Source of the DNA: Stenocarpella maydis
Lineage: Eukaryota; Ascomycota; Sordariomycetes; Diaporthales; Diaporthaceae
Reading direction: 5' to 3'
Length of the DNA: 64,000 nucleotides
Assembly (NCBI GenBank): GCA_002270565.1
Contig: NQMI01000009.1
Location: 488,111-552,110, forward strand
This document shows positions 1 to 13,039 of the stretch, piece after piece. Made by a program: the position numbers and the translations under genes. Within the stretch, counting starts at the first letter, position 1. Every line of letters starts with the position of its first letter. The notes below the pieces were generated by a model. That model made no database searches and was not told the origin of the DNA. It was given only the letters and a program-made list of their open reading frames with translations.

Positions 1-569
1 CCCTGCCTCGCCCGCCCATTTCGCTGCCTCACCACCCACAACCACCCCGACTTTTGCATCCCCATTGCTCACCCCACGACCACCTGTCTCGACCAAATCT
101 GATCGCGATCCTGCTCCTCAGCCCTTGCGACTGCTCTCGCAAACAGTTCCAACACTGCTGCCCGCCGCGCACGCTCGTCGCTCCCCGGCGCATTCGCATT
201 CTCGTCGTCCTGACTCCATCGCATCCTGTCGCAAACCAGTCGCATCCGCCCGCAGCATTGCCACTCGCTGTCGCAGCTGCAGTTCCAGCCTTCCAGACCG
301 CGGCCCAGCCATTGCGATTCACCACGAGGCCGCGCGCATCATCCAAAATGTTACTCCCGTCCGCACTCTCCTGCGACCCGTCGCACCCGCGACTGCAGTC
401 GGCCCTCTTGATCTCGCCCCCCTCCAGCCCTACCCAGCTCTCTACCCAGACCGCCATTGGAAACCTCATCAACTCATGTCGCCACCTGCACACAATGCTC
501 TCCTCGCCAATTCCAAACGAGCAGATCCCAAGCGCGAACTCCCACCTCCCTTCACCGCCGCTCGCCAAC
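1..569. other. upstream region of the Myb-like gene
   Basis: This stretch is C-rich with many short overlapping open frames. One of them runs in frame into the Myb-like gene, but its translation is a proline/serine/histidine-rich string without domain character, as expected of a pyrimidine-rich fungal promoter and 5' leader. I see no separate gene. Confidence 0.4.
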
Positions 570-1253
570 ATGCCTAGTCCTCTGAGCAGGCCTCGCCTCC
601 GCCGTCGCAAGGCTGAACCATCACCTGGCCCATCCTCTTCAGTGGCATACAACGAGCCTCTACGATACAGAATCAAGAAGCGCGCGCCACCGAGGGGGGC
701 GAACAAGAGGAGACGGTCCGATGACGACGACATGGGCCGAGACGACGACGACGAGGCCTCCAGCACTGACGCACATTACGGCAAGGAGAACGTCAACATC
801 TTTGACATGGACAACGGGGCCAAGCGGGACGCCGGCATGTTCGTCTTCAAGGGTTGTCCAGATAGACCATCACAAGCCGCTCCGTCCACGCCCAAGAGAC
901 GGCGCATCGCACCACCAGACGTCCCGCGCGGACTCACCAGGGAAGATTTCCACAAGCTGGGGGCCCCCGACGCAAGCGAGGCGGAGACGGCACAGGGAAC
1001 ACACATCGAAGTGGGTGAGCGTGGCGATCAGTGGAGCGCCGAAGATGACCACAAGCTGGTCGAGGTCGTGCTCGACAAGGTCAAGAACATGGACCTGTCC
1101 AATGAGGTCTGGGACGACTGCGTCCGCAACCTCCCCGGCAAGGACCAGACCAGCGTGAGCCTGCGATGGAGAAGTCTATTAGACGAGGACAAGATACGCC
1201 TGGACGACAGGGGCGCCAGGGCCAGGGCCAAGAAGCTCCATGGGACCTGGTGA
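570..1253 (+). CDS. Myb/SANT-like domain protein
   Basis: Predicted 227-residue, probably nuclear protein. The N-terminal two thirds is basic and low-complexity, with an arginine/lysine-rich patch (RRRKAEP, IKKRAPPRG) and an acidic Asp/Glu run near residues 50-60. The last 75 residues form a Myb/SANT-like helical domain: WSAEDDHKLVEVVLDKV, a middle helix with VWDDCVRNLPGKDQTSVSLRWR, and a basic tail. The spaced tryptophans and the LPGK..SV.LRWR pattern are typical of fungal Myb-like DNA-binding proteins. The frame is open further upstream to position 54, so a longer N-terminus is possible. I chose the ATG at 570 because its context (CCAACATGCC) is good and conserved-looking composition begins there. 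No intron is needed. DNA binding is inferred from the fold only. Confidence 0.7.
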   Translation: MPSPLSRPRLRRRKAEPSPGPSSSVAYNEPLRYRIKKRAPPRGANKRRRSDDDDMGRDDDDEASSTDAHYGKENVNIFDMDNGAKRDAGMFVFKGCPDRPSQAAPSTPKRRRIAPPDVPRGLTREDFHKLGAPDASEAETAQGTHIEVGERGDQWSAEDDHKLVEVVLDKVKNMDLSNEVWDDCVRNLPGKDQTSVSLRWRSLLDEDKIRLDDRGARARAKKLHGTW

Positions 1254-2650
1254 TGCCTGAGGCGGGGAGCCATCCGTTCTTTTTTTCTACTGCAAGGACT
1301 CTGCACATTGTTTCATATATCTCTGTTTTATTGACTGCATCGTGATAACGGCTGGAGTTGGGGCCAACTATTAGACAGGAACACTGCACTGCTACCGCTC
1401 GGGGCAGACCTCGAGTGGTCCCCGTCGCGAACTGCGATGGGGTAAATGAACCATCACCTTTTCTCAAAATGCCGCGCCTCCTACCGTGTGGATTGTTCTC
1501 GGCGGTGAAATAATACTCGTCCTCGTAACATGGCTAGGTATATAGCACGCATCATGCTCTAATGCAAACTGTGTGCATGATTGCTTGGACCGAGCACCAT
1601 TCAGAGCACGGCTACGCTAACTCGTAACACCCGACCTGAGCGACGAAACATCCCAGTAGCCCGGGACCGTAGCCTGTCGTCACCAGCGACTCCCGCCCGG
1701 GATGGACCCGAGCAGCGATCGGGTTCAGGCTGGACCAGTTTACCAAGCCCAGGGGACTGGGGAGTTCCAAGCTCACCGCCGCAGCCTGGCCGCGATGAGT
1801 GTCGTGTCGCTGCCGCCAGAAGACCTTGTGGGTTTTCCGCGCAGCTGACTTGCCGGCGAAAAACAAAAAAACCCATTGATCGGATCGTTCGTGCCGCCAT
1901 TCGTGAGTCGGCCTTGGTCCCAGCGAAATCCTGGTGGGCGCTCACACACCCCTTCCTTCGCTCTCACCATGGCCAGGTTCGGCTCACCTACCACGAGGCG
2001 GCTCAGAGATGGCCCTCCTCCCTCATTGCCCCTCTCTCCCGCGATAAGATTACCATGCAGTCGAGGACGGCTCGGGCGGTCGATCCCGCACGAGGCATCT
2101 GGGATTGGGACGCAGTGCCGGGCAGGGGAGAAGGGAGAGAGGGAGGGCGAGACGATCGGGGAAGAAGCAACTTCGTTGCACGATATGCCCGCCGGGGGCA
2201 GATGCCAGCCCGTTTCAACCGTCGTCGCCCGCAACGCCCAGCAAACTCCCCTTACCTTCTTCCTTCCTTCACTCGCCACCCCAAACGGCCGGCAGGGCCC
2301 TGCGCACAGATCCCCCTCACACCCACACTCCTACCCCGTCTGTGGTCCCCTCAGGGCGGTGGCATAGACAAGCTGCAGGTCGGTTTATTATAGCCTCCTG
2401 TCGTCTTCCCGATACGGGTGGGGGAATGCCACTAGGCCCGTCAGCCAGGAGACAGACAGAAGAGAATGCGGAGTGAGGACGAGAGGAGACGAGCGCCGGT
2501 AGCTGCCGCGCACAGCCCTCGTCTTGCGCCTGTTCGGTCTCGTTTCATGTGTCTGGACTACAAGGGATTTGAGCGGGAGGGAGAGAAAGGCGGGGGGGGG
2601 GGCAAACATCTTGTTCAGATGACGCGCACGGAGCCTCCGTCCACCTCTCT

Positions 2651-2663
2651 GTGTGTGTGTGTG
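2651..2663. repeat. (GT)n microsatellite
   Basis: Six and a half uninterrupted GT units in intergenic DNA. Confidence 0.8.
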
Positions 2664-3371
2664 GGCTGAGCCATGTATCCGATACGCATTGAATGGGATA
2701 ATGACGGGGCTGTAAGGGATGCTTGTAGGGATATAGTGCTAGGAACTGGTGCCGGCAAGGTAGGCGAGCAAGACCAGAGGCTCACCATTCTGGCCCTAGG
2801 TCCAATGGTCCCAGAGACCCAAACCTCCCCCACGACGGCACCTTCCGCTGCCAGGGGAGCAATGAGATGGCGAAGGGCGGCGCCGATCTCAAGGGGTGAA
2901 CAGCAGGCTCGACGAAGCTCACCGGCCAGCTGACGGATGGCCTGTGGCTTGCTTGGGGTGTCAAGGGCACAACATGACCTGCTCGAGCATCACTGGTGAG
3001 CCAGTTCAATTGTGTGAGTCGCGAGACGGTTGGCGTTGGAGCCTCCCGTCCCGATCCAAACAACACTGCGCCTCAAAAACGCTCAACCGTGGTGCCTTGT
3101 GCCAGCCAGCAAGAGAACTGTAGGTGGGTGATGTCGAGGCATGAGTGGGTGGGCCTACGGGTGGCATCCAAAGACTGGATTGCCAACGTCGCATTAGGTA
3201 TGGGAGAGGCTGGCTGTCAGTGCCAATTGAGCCCGGGATCTAGGTTCAAGGTGTGCTATTGTGAGGATATTTCGTGAACATCTAGGGTGGAAGCCACGAA
3301 TAACCTCCATATGTGTGTACACACGAGGGCATGGCACGGAAAAGTGCCTGGCTCATTGACTTGGCAGCCCA

Positions 3372-3394
3372 ACACACACACACACACACACACA
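3372..3394. repeat. (AC)n microsatellite
   Basis: About eleven uninterrupted AC units downstream of the P450 gene. Confidence 0.9.
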
Positions 3395-3559
3395 GATCGC
3401 GTCCGTCCTGCCAATAGTTGGTTAGTTTCCTTAGCAGCACCAACAACAGCGAACAACAATTACCTTAGATGCCCGCAGGACCATTGTGACTGATCTTGTA
3501 CATATGTAGACCACCCGCTCCTCCGCCGTGGCCAACTGGCCCAGCACGCCGCCACGTGC

Positions 3560-5409
3560 TCACCAACCCTCGAGCACCGTTGCCTTCACCCACAGCCCCT
3601 TGGCCGGTCTGGACGTCACGCCGGCCTTGATCTCCATGTTCCTCTCGTCCAGCTCCGCCTTGTCCCTCAGCTCGAACTCCATGCGGCCCACCCACGCCGC
3701 CAGGAGGCACGCGAACTCGGCCCTGGCGAAGTTCATCCCGATGCAGCTCCTTGGGCCGTGTAGGAACGTCACTTGTCTCTGCGTCAGTCACGGATCACGG
3801 GTTGTAAGGCGCAGGGGGGAGGGCGGTTGATAAGCATACTGAAGGCATAGTTACTGCTCGACCCGCCCGACGCGGCGCTCTTGTCGCCCTCGTACCTCGG
3901 CAGCCACCGGTCCGGGTTGAACCTTGTGGCGTCTGGCCCCCACAGGGCCGTGTCCTTGTTGGTGGCCATGGGCGCTAGTACGATGCGCGTGCCCTTGGGG
4001 ACGCGCTGGCCCTGGATGGTGGTGTCGACGGCGGCCTCGCGGAGGGTCATGGGCACCGGGGGGAAGTAGCGCAGCACCTCGGAGCACACGGCGTTGAGGT
4101 AGGGCATGCGGTCGATGTCGAGGCTGGAGACGGTGGCGGCGCCGTCGCCGGGGGAGGGGAGGCGCTCGCGCACCTCTGCCCGCAGCCGCGCCTGCACGCC
4201 CGGGTGCAGACACAGCATGTAGATGGCCCACGTCATGCTGCTGGCAGTGGTCTCGTGGCCCGCCGCCAGGAACGTCATGAGCTGGTCAACCAGGTTGTCC
4301 TCGGCGAAGCCGCCGCTCTCGAGCGCAACCGACAGGATGTCGAGGTCGGTGAGCTCCTTGCGCGCCAGCTTCTCCTTCTTCTCGCGGATCAGGTCGAAGC
4401 ACACGCTCCGGATCACCCTGGCCGCCTCCTGCACGTCCTCGTTGCGCCGCACGGGGAGCCGCGCGACGAGCCACGCGGGGAAGATGAGGCCCAGCATCGC
4501 CAGGAACCGCGCCTGGCGCGACGGCTTGAAGAGATGGTTGTACGTCTGGAACAGCTTGTTCGTGGGGTCGGCTATGGCGCCAAAGTCCCTGCCGAGCCCC
4601 GCCACGCCGATGATGTCGAGCGTGATGCGCGACGCCCAGCCCCCGACCTCGAGGACGGCCGACCTGACAGTGCCCGCCGCCTCCTCGCCCACCGCCTTCT
4701 CTGGGTCCTGGGAGGCGGGCGAGGCCGGCCCATTGGCCGCGTCGCCGAGGACCTGCTCCGTCATCGCCCGGACGCCCTCGCGCGCCTTGCCCCAGAACAC
4801 GGGGTATAGGTCCTTGGTGTGCCGGAAGGCAAAGGCCGGCATCAGGTTCTTGCGCTGGAACTTGTGCTCATCGCCCTCGGCCAGCAGGACGCCCACGCCC
4901 AGGATGCGGCCGATCGAGTGCCGCACCATGCCGGGCTTGGCAAAGTCATAGTTCTTGGTGACGAGCACCTCGGCCAGTGCCTTGGGCGATGTGAGGAGGA
5001 TCCGCTCCTGGTTGAGCAGGCCAAGGTAGCGGATCATGCCATTGTTGGGCACAGAGTTGGCCCTGGTGTGCTGTCAGCGTCTGTTGTCAGGCAGGCATGC
5101 ATGCGACGAGGGTCGTGTCAGGCATATTTACCACTCAAGCATCGGGGCACCGGTGGCGAGCTCGCGGATCTTGGAGAACTGCCCGTTGATCCATGACAGG
5201 TTTTCCGGCTCGGGCAGGCATAACAGGGGCGAGAAGAACTTGGGGTAGAGGATGACGGCCCACAGTCCCCAGCAGAGTGAGCCCAACAGCCAGCTGGCGG
5301 CGAAGTATCTGGCGAAGGCGGACCGTGACCATTCCTGTCTGAGGACCGATGTGGCGGCGCAGGCGGCGAAGGCAGCAATCGATGTCACACGTTTCCACGG
5401 GAAATCCAT
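3560..5409 (-). CDS. cytochrome P450 monooxygenase, membrane-anchored
   Basis: Three exons, complement(3560..3771, 3840..5062, 5132..5409), give 570 residues. The N-terminus carries two hydrophobic stretches for an ER anchor. All P450 hallmarks are present: the oxygen-binding I-helix AAGHETT (about residue 360), the K-helix ExxR as SEVLRYFPP (about 421-424), the meander FNPDRWLP, and the heme-ligand loop FLHGPRSCIG with Cys at about 510. The first intron splices ...MLEW to ANSVPNNG. The second uses an AAG acceptor that gives SNYAFM before TFLHG, the only choice that keeps family spacing. The family looks like fungal P450s of the CYP3/CYP4-like broad clade; I cannot assign a CYP number or substrate. 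Neighbours are not a biosynthetic cluster, so a xenobiotic or lone metabolic role is as likely as secondary metabolism. Confidence 0.9.
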
Positions 5410-7178
5410 CGCGCGCTGTGAACCACTTGGGCACAAGACTTGGGTTATGCTGGAGCAGCAGGATGCGGCGCTGGCCGGGCTATTTGTGGTTGGCTAATGG
5501 TGTGCGACCTCACGATAGGTCCTGCTTGGACACAACAACTCCGGGTCGTATTTGTCCCGAGGGCCTAGCTGCATGTGCAGCTGGCAGGCGCTGAGGGCCA
5601 CGCCGGGAACTATTCCTACTTTCGAGAACGCGTTGCGATGAGGAAACACAGCAGGGGTTGGCTCTGTGGGGGTGTTCCAGAGAAGTCCGGGGACGGGAGA
5701 GAAGTCTGCAGTGGCCGCACGTGGAAGCAAGGACACCTGTGGTGTGAGGCCTCGGTGAGGAGGGAGGAGGGGAACAGGCGGGCCCCTTTGAAGCAAGCAG
5801 TCCCATTCCCGCCTCCGGTCCTAGCGTACCTTAGCTCTATCGGGCAGGAGGAAATGGCAACTGGACGGGCTCGTGTTTGACCGCCCGGCTGGGTCGAAAC
5901 ATTGGCGGGCCACGCCTCTGGATCGGATGGATTACTACAGGCAGCCACGTGTACCTGGTAACATGCCCACTCGAAACCATCATCAATCGAGAGGGTACTA
6001 GTGTAGATGGTCATGCTGCTGCTTCTTTATCAATCAAACGGTCTCGGAGCTCTCAGACCCTCCGACTACGCGTGTGCTCGGGTCACCAGCTGACTACCCA
6101 TACAGTACTATACCTATAGTGTCTTCAACGCCATCTTCAACAGTCGGCCAATGTCTCAGGTGCTCTCGCGAGGGTCCAACCCTTGGAGCTTTGCGCAGCC
6201 TCACCGCCTAGACTTTTCATCTACTTGCCCACTTGGGTATGCATTTCGCGGCCGTGCTCGATTTACAACGCGAATAACTCGTGTGCCTGCAAATCCCAGC
6301 ATCTTCCATGGCTCTTACAAGTGGCCGTCTCGTCTGAGTCGAGCTCATCGCCGCCATCGCGAACATTTCCTCTATTCGGTTGCAGATCATGGAGACGGTG
6401 TTTAAGATCAACATCAGCAGGGGACGTGGTGAGAAGGGGAGCCGTGCACCAAAGCACTCTCTTTGGAGCTGTTTACAAATTACTCCACCACGCGCCTCCG
6501 CCGAGAATCTGGGCACACAAGCCTAGATAGCAATAGTTTGTGCGATGCTATAACCCTTCTTGGGCAGTGATCTGGCACTCTAACCGTCCCAAATGTCGCC
6601 CGAAAACCCCAGCCCAAGGGCTTCACACTAGGCATCGGTTAAGATGCGGCAGTCCGGGGAGCGTATGTCAAAACAAGTAATCTTGAAACCGCAACAAGCG
6701 GCAGCTCACGGAGAACATATGATGCAAGACAAGACACCACAGGAACATGCCTCGCGTCTTCAACCCGAAAGAGAAAATATCAACAAGCCAGAGAGCTACG
6801 GACGCCAGCTTCTCGGGTCGTTGGGGTGTCTCGTAGACGCTGACAGGGACTCCTTTTTGACCTGGCCGATTTGTTTCTCGACTTATATCAACGCGACGAG
6901 CCCCATGTACAAGCATGTGCCGACGACGCCCATCAATGTAGCTTTCATCAGTAGTGCTGATGATGCACCCTCCCTCGTGCCTGTCTCAGCGAGTATTATT
7001 AACACTACGCCATCCGAGCCGAACATCCATCCCGTGTGCCGCTGACTGCTGCCTACCATACTGCCCATATGCCTCACTGATAGCCGTCAAGCCCCCTATG
7101 TGTCTTCGGTGGCGGGCCTCCCATCAAGGCCTACTAGAGGGTCACCGCCTTTAGGTATGGCGGTTGTCACGCATCTCC
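5410..7178. other. intergenic, P450 upstream region and DUF3074 downstream region
   Basis: 1.8 kb. The proximal part should hold the P450 promoter, reading leftward. Open frames of 60-130 codons occur on both strands but none shows a domain, a consistent codon bias or usable splice partners. No RNA gene recognised. Confidence 0.4.
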
Positions 7179-8117
7179 CTAGCCATTTTTCGCCCTCTCC
7201 TTGTCCATCCAGCCCAGGAACATGCCCACGTCCTTTGCAATCTGCCCCGGCACCGCCTTGGTCTGCAGGAACATGGGCAGGACGCCCCTCGCATCGCTCG
7301 CGGTTGCCATGACCCACTCGATCTTGCCCCTGTCCTCCCCCTGACCAGGTAACCTCCTCACTCTCTCGACGCTGACATAGGCCCCTACCACGATGCCCTT
7401 CTCCAAAGAAAGCACAGCCTGGTCCTCCAGCGGCCCCCCCGCGAGGTCCGAGACCGTCACCGAGACGACCACAAACTCGTCCCTGTCCGCCCCACTACCG
7501 CTAGCACCAGGAGCGGGCACCGCCGACGCCACGAGCTGCAGCACGGGAAACACCCGCGGCTTCAGGGGCGGGGGGATCTTGTGCTTCATCTCGACCAGGG
7601 AGAGGCCGAACCGCCCCCACGAGACACCGCCGGCCTCGGCCACTCCCGCAGCGCCGGCATTAGCCCAGGAGACGGCCTCCCGGTGCGCCAGCACCGTCGG
7701 CGTGAACGCGTCCTCGGTCTCGGCGTGCCGGTCGCGGATGCAGTCGGTGAACTCGGCCCAGCTCGCCGTGCCGCGGGACGCCGCGTCCTCGTGCACGCTG
7801 CGCCGGCACGCCCACGTCTCGTGGCCGCCGTCGGCGGTGACGACGACGCGCTCGCTGAGGTCGATCTTGGCGGTGGAGTCCGGGTGGGTTTTGGTGCCCT
7901 TGGACTTCCAGAGGGTGTTGGAGGCGGGCGGGGCCGGCACCGCCGGGTCGGTGAAGTCGGCGGCCCTGGGAGCTGCTGTGTCGATGAAGGGGACTGCCTC
8001 CTGGAGGAGGGCTGTTATGAAGGGGGTTAGCTCCTCGGGTGAGGCGGTTGCGGCGGGGAGCTGTGAGGACTTGAGGCCGGCGAGGCGGAGGAGGGGGTAT
8101 TTTGCTTTGTCGGCCAT
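7179..8117 (-). CDS. DUF3074 domain protein (START-like)
   Basis: Single-exon gene of 312 residues. The C-terminal half matches the fungal DUF3074 family, which belongs to the START/Bet v 1-like lipid-binding superfamily. The diagnostic end is EWVMATASDARGVLPMFLQ followed by AVPGQIAKDVGMFLGWM. The central segment with LWKSKGTK and TWACRRSVHED is also typical. No signal peptide or membrane segment is seen. Length is usual for the family. Its biochemical role is not established; binding of a hydrophobic ligand is inference from the fold. It lies about 930 bases from the 3' end of CYP51 on the same strand, but the spacing gives no sign of co-transcription. Confidence 0.85.
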   Translation of the reverse strand: MADKAKYPLLRLAGLKSSQLPAATASPEELTPFITALLQEAVPFIDTAAPRAADFTDPAVPAPPASNTLWKSKGTKTHPDSTAKIDLSERVVVTADGGHETWACRRSVHEDAASRGTASWAEFTDCIRDRHAETEDAFTPTVLAHREAVSWANAGAAGVAEAGGVSWGRFGLSLVEMKHKIPPPLKPRVFPVLQLVASAVPAPGASGSGADRDEFVVVSVTVSDLAGGPLEDQAVLSLEKGIVVGAYVSVERVRRLPGQGEDRGKIEWVMATASDARGVLPMFLQTKAVPGQIAKDVGMFLGWMDKERAKNG

Positions 8118-9049
8118 GCTTTCTCTGGCCGTCGCATCAAACTATGCAGCTCAGTCTGGAGAAGGCGATCATGGAAGGTGTGAGTTCTGTGTGTTGGCCG
8201 GACCGAGCTGTTGGCCGACGATGTGTGTGGGCTGAGATGCACTGTCGTCGTGGAGTAGCTAGCTGAAAACAGTGAACCCGCAGCCAATGTCACTCGGTTG
8301 CCTCATGCGCGGTGGTGGGATGTCACCTCATCGAGCACATGCCCATCCGAGGAAAAGTCGAGATTCTCCTCCGAGTGATCGATCGCTTGTTCTGGCGTGC
8401 CCGGCCAACGTCAATTGAAACCGTTCTGGACTGCTCTGAGGTTGTGACCGAGCGAGAAACCAGAAGTGATGGATGGGCATGGGGCACTGCAGATCAGGAG
8501 CCTGAGCCGTTGTCAGAAAGCTTGTCTTGGGGCTGCTGCAGTCCAGGCGCAGCGGTTGCAGGTGGGTGGGGAGGGAGCTGCAGGGCCCTGCCGTCCCTGC
8601 CGTCCCTGCCTCCCCTGCCTCCCCTGCCTCCCAACAGTCGCATCATCAAGAGACCCCGTTCTATCAGAAGCTTATCGAAACCTTCCCCCTGGACGGTAAG
8701 GGCGGCTGCTGCCGTGAGCCCTGGACCCCCTGAGCAGGGGACAATGCTGCATCTTCAGAGTTAGAAGAGACTTGTCATTGCTCAAATTCCTCGCGCTCAA
8801 GAACCACGGCTTTGTAGGTCGTGTTTTATTTCATTTCAGTATTAGGATTAATCTGGTGTTGTTGCGCAGTTCTTGGGATTGCAGAACCATCGCTCTATCT
8901 TTGCTGGCAGGACAGCTTGGCCGTCTTGTTTTCCGAAGCACCGCCCCCCGACTGCGAGCGAGCCCAAGGTCTGCTCACCAAGCATCAAGCTGTTATGTAC
9001 AGTCACGGTAAATCTGATCAGAGAAGAACAGAATGCCTATCATCCCCAC
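8118..9049. other. intergenic between DUF3074 gene and CYP51
   Basis: Promoter of the DUF3074 gene and 3' flank of CYP51. Small frames only. It contains a 9-bp tandem repeat at 8588-8632. Confidence 0.4.
8588..8632 (+). repeat. 9-bp tandem repeat, five copies
   Basis: Five near-identical copies of CTGCCGTCC or CTGCCTCCC in tandem. In one frame they would code Pro-Ser-Leu/Pro-Pro-Leu, but no gene is supported there. Confidence 0.8.
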
Positions 9050-10766
<1,717 letters not shown>

Positions 10767-11551
10767 GGTGGCGTAGTGGTGTCGAGAAAGGTGCACAGCG
10801 CTGGTGGCAAGACTAGAGTGTTGTCGCAGCCTCGGTGGTGGGAGGATGGACTCGCAGGCTGACACAGCTTCAACAAGGACAGCAAAAGGGGCCAGAGGTT
10901 GAGGAGCTGGGCCGGGCCAGATAATAACAGAAAATGCAAAGACGGACCCCAATGGGAAATAGCATTCGCGATGGAGCGCAACATTGGCGGTCTGCTAATC
11001 AACGGGTAGCAATTATTTTGGCCCCGCTTTAACGCAGAGCCCTGCGGCCAATCAGGCCCTCCAACGTCGCGACCTCAGCGAATAGTGCTTTGTGGTCATG
11101 CCACTTCAAGGTTTGCACATCCCACGCCCGTCGAGAGAATCTCAGAAATGCCGGCCTGTTTCTTCCCACGGACGAGATGAGACGGATTGGGTGTTTTGCT
11201 CCATACCTGACCCGCAGTGTTACATTCAGTTGTCTTGGTATCAGTGGTCAGTCAACCTCTGCACCCGGATAGCATAAGAATACGAATAAGAGATAAGAGA
11301 TACGAACAAGAGATAACACGCCACCACTCACTAGCCTCACATGGATGACATCTCCAGGGACCAACAGCTCATGTTCAAACCATATACTGTGTATATGCTG
11401 ATGGATAATTCAAGCAGTGTGGCCTCAGTTGATAATAAATGCCCAAAAGGCATCGAGACTCCCATAGAATCCAAGCACCACGACGTGTCCTTTAGTCAAC
11501 TGATTCTGCATGGCATCCTAGATGACCCTTCCCTTCGCCGGTCTGCCGTCC
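10767..11551. other. CYP51 upstream region
   Basis: 785 bases holding the CYP51 promoter (reading leftward) and the 3' flank of the MFS gene. Open frames of 60-190 codons here extend from CYP51 exon 1 or are chance frames. Confidence 0.5.
10983..10987 (-). promoter_or_regulatory. CCAAT box upstream of CYP51
   Basis: ATTGG on the + strand reads CCAAT toward CYP51, 217 bases before its ATG. CCAAT boxes bound by the HAP/CBC complex are common in fungal ergosterol promoters, including CYP51. A second CCAAT lies on the + strand near 11050. This is a short motif, so it is only a candidate. Confidence 0.3.
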
Positions 11552-13039
11552 TCAACAAACTCTGCTGTCCAGCTCAGAGGCATCATCAAGCTCCTCTCTC
11601 TGGTGCTCCGCCATGTGCACGTCTCTCCTCTCTTGTGTACCTGCTTGAGCCTGCTTCTCGACCCTCAGGAAGGAAGTCAGCAAGCCCAAGTCATACGATG
11701 CCTTCATCGACCCTGCCGCCACAAATGCAACCCAGAACCGATCTGACCCGGCCAGGATGCCCGTAACACTTGGGCCACCACTCTGGCTCAGCGTCTTGAC
11801 CACATTCACGATACCCATGACTGCAGTCCTCTCCTCTGCCCCTACGACCTTGCTCAGGAACGCCGACCGCGGTGCCTGGTCCATGCTCGCCAAGAGCCCC
11901 CTCGCGACGAGGAGGACCACTGTAGGCCCGACGGCATTCGGCGCAGGGAGAAGCGCCAACAAGATGGCAGATGGGAGGTGGGTGAACACCATTGTCTTCA
12001 CCAGCCCAATGCGCTTGGAAATGGCAGACGCAAAGATATTGCCAATGCTGGCCATTATCCAGACCACCGACATGATATCTCCCAGCGAGCTCTTGGGCAT
12101 GTGGAACTTGCGGTCCATGTAAAAGCTGATGAGAGAGTACGGGGCCATGCCGGACGCCAGGGAGTCGACCGCAAACAAGGCGCACAGCCGGAGTAGTGTC
12201 CACCGAGTCCTGCTGGATAATTGCGCGAAACCCATCTTGGGCTTTGTTGGCCGGGGCCGAGGGTCTCCATTCGAGTCCGACTGTGCCGGGCTGTCTTGTC
12301 CATCCTCTCCTGCCTCATCGGTGGCTGCAGCGGGCCTGCTTTGCTTCGCTCCCACCGGCTGGTACCCATTCTCATTCTTGGAACCCCCGTCGGCTTCGCA
12401 CCGCGCGCTTAGAAGGCTCGTGGCGATCCCCTTGACGACGCCCACCGCCCCATAAAAGCAGAACACGGCGCGGAAGGACTGCGCCTCCGTCCACCCGGCC
12501 CCCTCCAGCCCTTCGACCAGCTGTCCGGCCCCGACCGTCCCGGCGGCGCTGCCCAGCGTGCCCGCAACCACATACCACGCAAACACGTCGCCCCTCCCTT
12601 CCTCCCCGACCAGGCCCGCCAGGACGCTCTCCTCCACGGCACGGAACGGCCCGATCTCGCTGCCAGAGACGGAGACCACGCCCACCACCGCGGCGGCGAG
12701 CAGGACCCAGTAGCTGCTGGAAAATGCAAATGCCACACCCGCGAGGGCCATGGCGGCGCAGCCGCCGAGGAGGATGCGCCGGCGGCCCGCGGCGTCGGCG
12801 ATGAGGGTGAGGCCCAGGGACAGCGCGACGTCGCCGAGCAGGGTGAGGGTCATGAAGAGGCCGATGCGGGCCTCGGTGACCCCGAGGGACGCGAAGAAGA
12901 GCGCCAGGACGAGCGAGGCGCTGCCATAGGCGGCCATGCGGAGGAAGCGCGTGAGGAAGACGAGGAGGACGTCGCGCGGGGCGCCGGCGATAGTCACGAG
13001 GCCGAGCTCAGCCGCCAGTCTCCTGAGGGTGGGGGCCAT
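11552..13039 (-). CDS. major facilitator superfamily transporter
   Basis: Intronless gene of 495 residues with about 11-12 predicted membrane helices in two halves joined by a hydrophilic loop (about residues 230-270, rich in Gly, Ser, Gln and Pro). The first half shows an MFS motif-A-like loop between helices 2 and 3, LIADAAGRRRILLGG. The second half starts at RWTLLRLCALFAVDSLASG and includes SLGDIMSVVWIMASIGNIFA. The C-terminal tail is polar. The type resembles poorly characterised fungal MFS proteins rather than the sugar or DHA1 drug families, so the substrate is unknown. Third-position GC is very high in the first 300 codons. The ATG at 13039 opens the hydrophobic region with no upstream in-frame alternative of note. 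Confidence 0.88.
   Translation of the reverse strand: MAPTLRRLAAELGLVTIAGAPRDVLLVFLTRFLRMAAYGSASLVLALFFASLGVTEARIGLFMTLTLLGDVALSLGLTLIADAAGRRRILLGGCAAMALAGVAFAFSSSYWVLLAAAVVGVVSVSGSEIGPFRAVEESVLAGLVGEEGRGDVFAWYVVAGTLGSAAGTVGAGQLVEGLEGAGWTEAQSFRAVFCFYGAVGVVKGIATSLLSARCEADGGSKNENGYQPVGAKQSRPAAATDEAGEDGQDSPAQSDSNGDPRPRPTKPKMGFAQLSSRTRWTLLRLCALFAVDSLASGMAPYSLISFYMDRKFHMPKSSLGDIMSVVWIMASIGNIFASAISKRIGLVKTMVFTHLPSAILLALLPAPNAVGPTVVLLVARGLLASMDQAPRSAFLSKVVGAEERTAVMGIVNVVKTLSQSGGPSVTGILAGSDRFWVAFVAAGSMKASYDLGLLTSFLRVEKQAQAGTQERRDVHMAEHQREELDDASELDSRVC

Larger units (their letters stand above)
1254..3559. other. intergenic, no supported gene
   Basis: 2.3 kb between the Myb-like gene and the 3' end of a P450. 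Several frames of 70-270 codons are open on both strands between 1580 and 2480, but they overlap, lack domains and look like chance frames in GC-rich DNA. It contains (GT)n and (AC)n tracts and a G8 run near 2593. Confidence 0.4.

Noticed and set aside
1581..2480. Open frames of up to 270 codons on both strands
   Set aside because: They overlap each other, have no domain, and are explained by GC-rich DNA poor in stops; composition is Pro/Arg/Ser-rich in every frame.
4204..4951. 200- and 242-codon + frames over the P450
   Set aside because: Antisense shadows of a P450 with all family motifs.
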